A stretch of DNA of 37,530 bases from Actinomycetota bacterium. Its GTDB lineage: Bacteria > Actinomycetota > Acidimicrobiia > Acidimicrobiales > UBA8592. Made by a program: the position numbers and the translations under genes. The notes below the pieces were generated by a model that was not told the origin of the DNA, made no database searches, and was given only the letters and a program-made list of their open reading frames with translations. The stretch is taken from contig CACFFD010000013.1 in the NCBI GenBank assembly GCA_902565595.1, positions 1 through 37,530 of the forward strand. Reading direction: 5' to 3'. Positions 32,167 through 37,530 of this stretch are shown here, piece after piece; the stretch's first letter is position 1, and each line of letters begins with the position of its first letter.

Positions 32167-33714
32167 ATGTACATTGTTCACTTCACCGATGCGGGAGATA
32201 TACCCAAAGAGGAACGGCGAATTCTGCTTGGAGGTAAAGGAGCGAGCTTAGTAGAGATGTCTTCGGACTTAGGACTTTCTGTTCCTGCAGGATTCGTCAT
32301 AACCACGGAGGCTTTCCACAGGTTTCAAGATGATAAATCTCTTTTATTTTTGAAAGATGAACTAGTTCAGGCTATGTCTGAAATCGAAGCTTCTACAGGA
32401 CGATTCTTCGGTCAAATTGATAATCCTTTACTTGTAAGCGTCCGGTCAGGAGCCCCAGTATCAATGCCAGGCATGATGGACACGATTCTTAACCTCGGAT
32501 TGAATGACCAAACTATATTAGGGCTTGAAAAAAATAGTAATTCTAGATTTGCTTCTGAATGTAGGAGCCGATTCGAATCAATGTTTTATGAGATTGTCAT
32601 TCAAAGGAATACGGCTCATTTGACTCATATCCCTTCAGACGTTTGGGAGCAGCTTCATTTGGCTATCGAAGCGGTCTTTCACTCATGGAATAGCCCAAGG
32701 GCAAAAACATACAGAGAAGTCGAAAAGATTCCAGAGCAATTCGGAACCGCTGTAACTGTACAAGCGATGGTATTTGGGAACACAGGAAAAGAATCAGGAA
32801 CTGGAGTTCTTTTTACACGTAACCCTTCTACAGGTTCAAATGAATTATTCGGAGATTTTCTCCCCAACGCCCAAGGGGAAGACGTTGTTTCGGGGTCGCA
32901 TCAAACTCTTGGATTAGAAGAAATGAAAAAAAATAATTCAAGCGCATTCCAAGAGCTTTCAGATGTGGCAAAATCACTTGAAAAAGTCACTACTGATATG
33001 TGCGACATAGAGTTTACAGTTGAAGAAAAAAAGTTATGGATACTTCAAAATCGTGTCGGGAAGCGGACTCCTGTAGCTGCGATACGCATAGCTGTTGAGA
33101 TGGTTGAAGATCTCACATTCCCACTCACCCAAGAACAAGCAATTAATCGCATTACACCAGATCAACTCAAAGCGGCGTTAGAAATGGATCAAGTCTCTTC
33201 ATCTTCGGAAGTTGTAGCAAAGGGTTTAGGAGCTTCGCCAGGAGTTGCTACCGGCAAGCTAGTTTTTTCTGCGGATGATGCAGTAGAAGAGAGCGACAAG
33301 GGGATAGATGTCCTTTTGGTCCGTCCAGAAACTTCCCCAGCTGATGTTCATGGAATGGCGGTATCGCAAGGAATAATTACTGCTACTGGGGGGTTGGCGA
33401 GCCACGCTGCAGTAGTTGCAAGAGGGTGGGGGATACCAGCTGTAGTTGGAATTTCAGAACTTACAATCCATGACAATTTAGCTACCTTCGGTGACGTTAT
33501 TTTCGAAGCAGGGGAAACCGTCACCCTTGATGGAACGACAGGAGAAATTTTCTATGGGAGCGCAGAAATAAAGATTTCACAAGTCAACCGGACAGTAGGC
33601 ACATTTCTCGCCTGGCTTGATGAAGTATTGAGAAAAATGCAACTAGGAGTAGCGAATGAATCTTCTCCTGAGGAAAAGTTAAGGATTATCCAAGATATTT
33701 ATAGTATGTCGTGA
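32167..33714 (+). CDS. PPDK-like protein with ATP-grasp and phosphohistidine domains only
   Basis: This 515-residue protein matches the N-terminal 55-60% of pyruvate phosphate dikinase (about 880 residues). The ATP-grasp part starts LGGKGASLVEMSSDLGLSVPAGF and has SVRSGAPVSMPGMMDTILNLG, GTGVLFTRNPSTG and WILQNRVGKRT. The swivelling phosphohistidine domain follows (His 413 in TGGLASHAAVVARGWGIPAVVG). The C-terminal PEP/pyruvate barrel is absent, and the protein ends normally about 50 residues after the His domain. It could phosphorylate its His from ATP but needs another protein or substrate to accept the phosphate. GGAG 5 bases upstream of ATG supports the start. Confidence 0.85.
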   Translation: MYIVHFTDAGDIPKEERRILLGGKGASLVEMSSDLGLSVPAGFVITTEAFHRFQDDKSLLFLKDELVQAMSEIEASTGRFFGQIDNPLLVSVRSGAPVSMPGMMDTILNLGLNDQTILGLEKNSNSRFASECRSRFESMFYEIVIQRNTAHLTHIPSDVWEQLHLAIEAVFHSWNSPRAKTYREVEKIPEQFGTAVTVQAMVFGNTGKESGTGVLFTRNPSTGSNELFGDFLPNAQGEDVVSGSHQTLGLEEMKKNNSSAFQELSDVAKSLEKVTTDMCDIEFTVEEKKLWILQNRVGKRTPVAAIRIAVEMVEDLTFPLTQEQAINRITPDQLKAALEMDQVSSSSEVVAKGLGASPGVATGKLVFSADDAVEESDKGIDVLLVRPETSPADVHGMAVSQGIITATGGLASHAAVVARGWGIPAVVGISELTIHDNLATFGDVIFEAGETVTLDGTTGEIFYGSAEIKISQVNRTVGTFLAWLDEVLRKMQLGVANESSPEEKLRIIQDIYSMS

Positions 33715-33763
33715 GTGCCCCTCTTTCTTTCTCCTGTTTCAGCGAAGAACTCCATCGTTCGTT

Positions 33764-33792
33764 TTGTCTAAAATATAAAATCGCTTTAGCAT
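33764..33792 (+). promoter_or_regulatory. Promoter for the gene at 33802
   Basis: TTGTCT (33764-33769), 17 bases, then TAGCAT (33787-33792). The ATG is 9 bases after the -10, so the transcript is probably leaderless or nearly so, in agreement with the missing Shine-Dalgarno. Confidence 0.5.
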
Positions 33793-33801
33793 TTTCTAGA
33801 T

Positions 33802-34779
33802 ATGACTAGTTTCTTTGGACCTCGAAGGCGTAATAGGCGAATAAGGAATCTTTTAATATCCGCTGCCCTTGTTGTAATTGCTATTTTTGCGTATCAATTC
33901 CTTAAAGACGATAATTCCTCAGACGTGGGTTCTTCGACAGCTATGACGGAAAACACTTCGGCCATGGTTCCATCCGCAGGAACTGAAACCCCGGTAACGA
34001 CACCAACTCCAAATGACCCCAATTATGTGATCCTGACAAGAGACTATGAATGGCTGGTTTTCAGCATAGAAGTGGTGGAGTTACAAGAACTTCTCGATAT
34101 AGAAGTCGATGGGTTGTATGGACCAGGAACTCGAGAACTGCACATAGCAGCTCTCGAACTAAATGGTCTGCCGCTCACGGGAGTTCCTAGTGAACCAACA
34201 GGGTGCAACATTGTTATTGGTGAAGATATCTGCGGTGTGCAAATAGGAAGCCTTATGGATGCTGCTATTCCGGCGATTACTGAAGGACTAGGATCTCCCA
34301 CTCAGGAAGAGGGATGGTACACAGAATGCGGAACTCAGTATCGAACCATCTACTGGGGTGCTCTCTACGTAGATTTCACACGCTCAGAATTGGTGGAGCC
34401 CAAAGTTGTCCGGTGGGGTATTCGTAACTCTTTTCACGTTATTAACGGATGGGATAAGATCTTTCCCAGTATTGTACGATTTCCAGAAAGCTTGCTTGTT
34501 GATTGGGACCCGAACGAACCCGATGCCCCAATATCGATTACTGATATTACAACGCCTGGAGGGCCGCTTATAGTCCCAGAACCAAACCTCTTTGAGCAAG
34601 AAATTGGAGCACCACTCTTATACAACTTTTCAACAGGGCAGTTCTCTTTACGAACGGCCGATTTTGTTGTGGTTTTCTCTGAATATTCAGGAGATCCACC
34701 CGGATCAGATGAGACTGAGTTTCGCTGGGAATTTACTGACACTATAAGATTGTGTGAGACTCCACCGACACAAGACTAA
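33802..34779 (+). CDS. Membrane-anchored extracytoplasmic protein with the shared LQELL...DGLYG module
   Basis: The 325-residue protein has a basic N-terminus (RRRNRRIR), one membrane segment (about residues 17-35), a Ser/Thr/Pro-rich spacer, then VVELQELLDIEVDGLYGPGTRELHIAAL, which is plainly the same module as in the protein at 30202 and resembles peptidoglycan-binding_1. The C-terminal part (about residues 130-325) contains several Cys and aromatic residues (EGWYTECGTQYRTIYWGAL) and is unrecognised. It precedes the histidine kinase by 14 bases and may be co-transcribed, so a role in sensing the envelope is possible. Confidence 0.72.
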   Translation: MTSFFGPRRRNRRIRNLLISAALVVIAIFAYQFLKDDNSSDVGSSTAMTENTSAMVPSAGTETPVTTPTPNDPNYVILTRDYEWLVFSIEVVELQELLDIEVDGLYGPGTRELHIAALELNGLPLTGVPSEPTGCNIVIGEDICGVQIGSLMDAAIPAITEGLGSPTQEEGWYTECGTQYRTIYWGALYVDFTRSELVEPKVVRWGIRNSFHVINGWDKIFPSIVRFPESLLVDWDPNEPDAPISITDITTPGGPLIVPEPNLFEQEIGAPLLYNFSTGQFSLRTADFVVVFSEYSGDPPGSDETEFRWEFTDTIRLCETPPTQD

Positions 34780-34793
34780 GAAGGGGAAAAAGC

Positions 34794-37517
34794 ATGAGCC
34801 TCCTATCCCCACTCTCGTTAGCCATGTTAGAAGGACAAGGTCCAACACTTATCGTTAAGTACGAAACCTTAGACATTCCAACAGAGACCAATACAGCTAC
34901 AGCAGTTGTTATGAACAAAGCCTTTGTCGATGTAATGATTAAAGGCCCAATGATGGATCTGCCAATGATAGCCAACTACGAAGAACTAGCTGGTCAAGTA
35001 AACGTACTTGAGATGGTGACGAAAGCAGCTTCCTACTTCCCTGAAGAAGACAGAGTCAGCTTCTTACGAGCAGTTATGCACTGTGTCGATAACATCAACG
35101 AAACCGCGCAATTCCAATCGCTAGGTATTCTCTATACAACGAGAGTTAACATCGTAGAAGAAAACGGAACTATCTTCGGTGTTTGGACTTTTGAAGCAGA
35201 AACACTGGACAGCTTGAAGACAGTTATGACTGACCTTCTCTCCGCACAAGCCCCAACTTTACTTCTCAGGTTTCCTGATGGTATAGCCGGATCTATTGAC
35301 GGAAAGGTAGTTCTTATTAATGAAGGTTTCGGTCAATTATTCCTAAATGGAGTAACAGATGGACTACCTACTCCTAAAGACTATGAAGAAGTAGGAGAAA
35401 TTGAGATTGTAACTATACGACAATCCTCCAAGTTCCTATATCCCAACGAAGACTGGGCTTCTTTCGCAAGTCAAACGAGAGAAATGTACAAGGAGGTCAA
35501 ACCATCTTCAGACATTTGGAAATTCAGAGGCGAAGTATGGAAGCGGTCACTAACGTACTTCAACGATATCAACGGTGACCTTCTCGGCATGTGGGTGTAC
35601 ACAGTCGCAGACAAAGAAGCATTAGCGACTGACCCTAAGTACATTCAAGCACGATCCGAAATCCTCAGAGAGCGAGCCGTCACTGATAAACCATTCTCAC
35701 TTTACCTCCCAATCAAAGACGAACAAGGAAACGTAGTTGATCTTGAATGCATGTGGCAGAACCAAGCATGGGGAATAGCAGCTCCTAACCAAAAGTACGC
35801 ATCTAAAGAAAGACTCTCCCTCGTAGCAACTGAACGACTACCACTGTTCTTAAAACTCTCTAACGAGGTCGAGCAAAAAGGTAAAGCATCGATGACCATT
35901 GAACGTAGAGACGCTGAAGGTTTCGTAACAATAGAAGCCTCACTCTCAGGTGATGGCATATTTCACCTTGTTTCGCTCTCTCAACCTGGATTGTTCAACC
36001 AACTACTGGACCAATCCAACCCTACGTTCATCATCAAGATCAACCCAGCGGAACTAGGCAAAGAACGAGTGGTCCTTGTGAACAAAACGTATGAAGAAAA
36101 CTTCTTCCCTCTCGGAATGCCTAAGCACTTCCCTCGAACCACATCATTTGGAACCACAGACGTCTCAATGGAAGAATTCATGGCCGAGCTGGAATCAGAA
36201 GATAGTGGTGGAGACAAGTTCAAAGACGCCAATCAAGCATTCAATGAGCAGGTACTTAACCACATTCTCGAAAATGGGCACGAAGGAAAAATTTCCGGTT
36301 ACGTATCCAACCATCTCGGAGCGTTCGAACGTACCGCAACGTTCACAACAATGGACAATGGAACAGTATTCCTTACTATTGCTTTCGAACCAGTAACAGA
36401 CGATATCATCATGTCCGCCCCAGAGTTCGCACGGAAACGTATTGAGCTTCTTGGAGAACAAGTAATGGATCTCACGAAAGCTGTCGCAGCTCACAAACCA
36501 GTTTTTGATGAAGAAGGGAACCTTGTGGATATGGAATTCCTTTGGGCTAACCGAGAATTCAATAGATGGCGCCGAGAAGATATTGAATCGGGAATGATGA
36601 ATTCACAAGAACGTATCCGATTCGATGAACTTCTTCCTTATTTCCAAAGAGCTATTGAAGATGGTCAATCGTCTCAGTTCTTCACACTCAACCCAGAAGA
36701 ATCATCAAACAATATCTACGACTATCCGGGCTTATTCGAAGGCCAAGAAGGTCAGCTAACCCAAATTGAAGTAGAGACACTCTTCTCCCGCACTCCCGAG
36801 GGCTACATCATTGAATGGGGAGATGATATTAACGCTAAAATACAACACGGATCAGAAATGGAACTCCAACGAAAACGAGTAGAAGACCTCGAAAAAGAAA
36901 AAGTTCAACAACGAGAACGAGACCATTTCATCTCAGAAATTCATGACAACACGCTTCAAGAGCTCTTTGTAATCGGCATGGGACTACAGCCATACCTCAA
37001 AGAAGATGGGCCTACTCCAACTGAAGAAAACATTCATGATTTTTCCCGAGCTATCGACCGGATAGCAAAAGATCTCCGAGCGCTTATAACCAATGAAATG
37101 GAACTACGAGACTCTTTTGACAGACAACTCCAAGAACTCGCTGAACGCTACAGCCGTATTTCCTCCTTCAGTGTGGTTTTTCTAAATACATCCGCAGCTG
37201 ATGTAAATCTCGAACGTGTTCCTCATAACCTATGCGATGATCTATTCAAAGCAACACAAGAAGCAGTCAGCAATGCTGTCAAACACTCCGGTGGTGACGA
37301 AATAAAAATCCAACTCACTATGGATGCGAACAACATCCTTTTGATAATTGAAGACAATGGCATCGGAATAGAAGACACGAAAATTCGAAAATCAGGAACA
37401 CGTAATATGGCGCAACGAATCGAAAAGCATGGTGGAAATTTCTCTATACAAAAATTACCAAAGCAGGGGACGAGCGTATCTTTTCAGATTGATAGTATTC
37501 CACTTGTGAAAATCTGA
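34794..37517 (+). CDS. Soluble multi-PAS histidine kinase (HisKA_3/NarL type)
   Basis: The 907-residue kinase has no membrane segment. Residues 1 to about 690 hold about five diverged PAS-like units; openings can be seen in PTLIVKYETLDIP, PTLLLRFPDGIAG, FSLYLPIKDEQGNVVDLECMW, PTFIIKINPAEL and KPVFDEEGNLVDMEFLWANREF. A coiled coil (about 690-712) leads to the dimerisation box HFISEIHDNTLQELFVIGMGL with phospho-acceptor His 717. The HATPase_c domain follows: CDDLFKATQEAVSNAVKHSGG (N box), IEDNGIGI (G1) and SGTRNMAQRIEKHGGNF. AAGGGG precedes the ATG. The likely partner is the LuxR-type regulator at 31390. The signal is unknown but must be cytoplasmic or membrane-permeant. Confidence 0.9.
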   Translation: MSLLSPLSLAMLEGQGPTLIVKYETLDIPTETNTATAVVMNKAFVDVMIKGPMMDLPMIANYEELAGQVNVLEMVTKAASYFPEEDRVSFLRAVMHCVDNINETAQFQSLGILYTTRVNIVEENGTIFGVWTFEAETLDSLKTVMTDLLSAQAPTLLLRFPDGIAGSIDGKVVLINEGFGQLFLNGVTDGLPTPKDYEEVGEIEIVTIRQSSKFLYPNEDWASFASQTREMYKEVKPSSDIWKFRGEVWKRSLTYFNDINGDLLGMWVYTVADKEALATDPKYIQARSEILRERAVTDKPFSLYLPIKDEQGNVVDLECMWQNQAWGIAAPNQKYASKERLSLVATERLPLFLKLSNEVEQKGKASMTIERRDAEGFVTIEASLSGDGIFHLVSLSQPGLFNQLLDQSNPTFIIKINPAELGKERVVLVNKTYEENFFPLGMPKHFPRTTSFGTTDVSMEEFMAELESEDSGGDKFKDANQAFNEQVLNHILENGHEGKISGYVSNHLGAFERTATFTTMDNGTVFLTIAFEPVTDDIIMSAPEFARKRIELLGEQVMDLTKAVAAHKPVFDEEGNLVDMEFLWANREFNRWRREDIESGMMNSQERIRFDELLPYFQRAIEDGQSSQFFTLNPEESSNNIYDYPGLFEGQEGQLTQIEVETLFSRTPEGYIIEWGDDINAKIQHGSEMELQRKRVEDLEKEKVQQRERDHFISEIHDNTLQELFVIGMGLQPYLKEDGPTPTEENIHDFSRAIDRIAKDLRALITNEMELRDSFDRQLQELAERYSRISSFSVVFLNTSAADVNLERVPHNLCDDLFKATQEAVSNAVKHSGGDEIKIQLTMDANNILLIIEDNGIGIEDTKIRKSGTRNMAQRIEKHGGNFSIQKLPKQGTSVSFQIDSIPLVKI

Positions 37518-37530
37518 TTCCTTTTGTTTC

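Overview
This 37.5 kb window has about 43-45% G+C by eye and is densely packed. It reads as a chromosomal segment of a streamlined, probably marine, actinobacterium; a low-GC Acidimicrobiia-like lineage is my best guess, but no phylogenetic marker proves it. The pointers are a nickel superoxide dismutase with its own protease, a DtxR-family metal regulator, several genes with no Shine-Dalgarno and a -10 box placed for leaderless transcription, an AcoX-like kinase, lipoproteins with actinobacterial features, and very short or negative intergenic distances. TGA ends many genes and TGG encodes Trp, so the genetic code is standard. I saw no tRNA, rRNA, CRISPR array, insertion sequence or phage gene.

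Layout. 1-1.95 kb: 3' end of dnaB, a small membrane protein, AzlC/AzlD amino-acid exporter, another small membrane protein. 2.0-8.85 kb: an iron-uptake block with an FbpC-type ATPase, a FEA1-like lipoprotein on a Ser/Gly linker, and FbpA/FbpB, interrupted by an unusual flippase-like/GT2 fusion. 8.85-12.7 kb: envelope-sugar genes (GT-C membrane glycosyltransferase, NAD-dependent epimerase, FAD oxidoreductase). 12.7-14.1 kb: a promoter with a perfect DtxR-type palindrome, a possible small RNA, an unknown protein, and the DtxR-family regulator. 14.2-18.3 kb: AcoX-like kinase, SDR, DUF2889, two carboxymuconolactone-decarboxylase-like (CMD) proteins and a VOC protein. 18.3-24.8 kb: lipoprotein, TauE/SafE exporter, ribokinase, Ni/Co transporter divergent from sodN-sodX, purine and nucleoside salvage, mannose-6-phosphate isomerase. 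24.8-29.9 kb: acyl-CoA dehydrogenase, enoyl-CoA hydratase, an OYE-like flavoenzyme, DsbA-like and cupin proteins, EngB. 30.2-37.5 kb: secreted HEAGH protein, LuxR-type response regulator, truncated PPDK-like protein, a membrane-anchored protein sharing a small repeat module with the HEAGH protein, and a soluble multi-PAS histidine kinase.

Three observations stand out. First, the second CMD gene (16717-17211, minus) has one in-frame TGA exactly at the second cysteine position of the CxxC redox motif (C-Y-T-U). A perfect hairpin starts 11 nt after the TGA, as in bacterial SECIS elements, and the gene is joined to its upstream partner by an ATGA overlap. It is a strong selenoprotein candidate that ordinary annotation would truncate or call broken. 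Second, four near-identical 14-bp palindromes (TTAGGTATACCTAA type) sit in or beside promoter regions of the FEA1-like gene, fbpA, the epimerase/FAD-oxidoreductase pair and a promoter next to the regulator gene. They suggest a local metal regulon that may include a small RNA of about 125 nt. Third, four convergent gene pairs end on a shared CTAA, a TAA on one strand overlapping a TAG on the other, which leaves no room for a terminator.

Metal economy links much of the window: ferric iron capture and its likely regulator, plus a Ni transporter next to Ni-SOD, which avoids iron.
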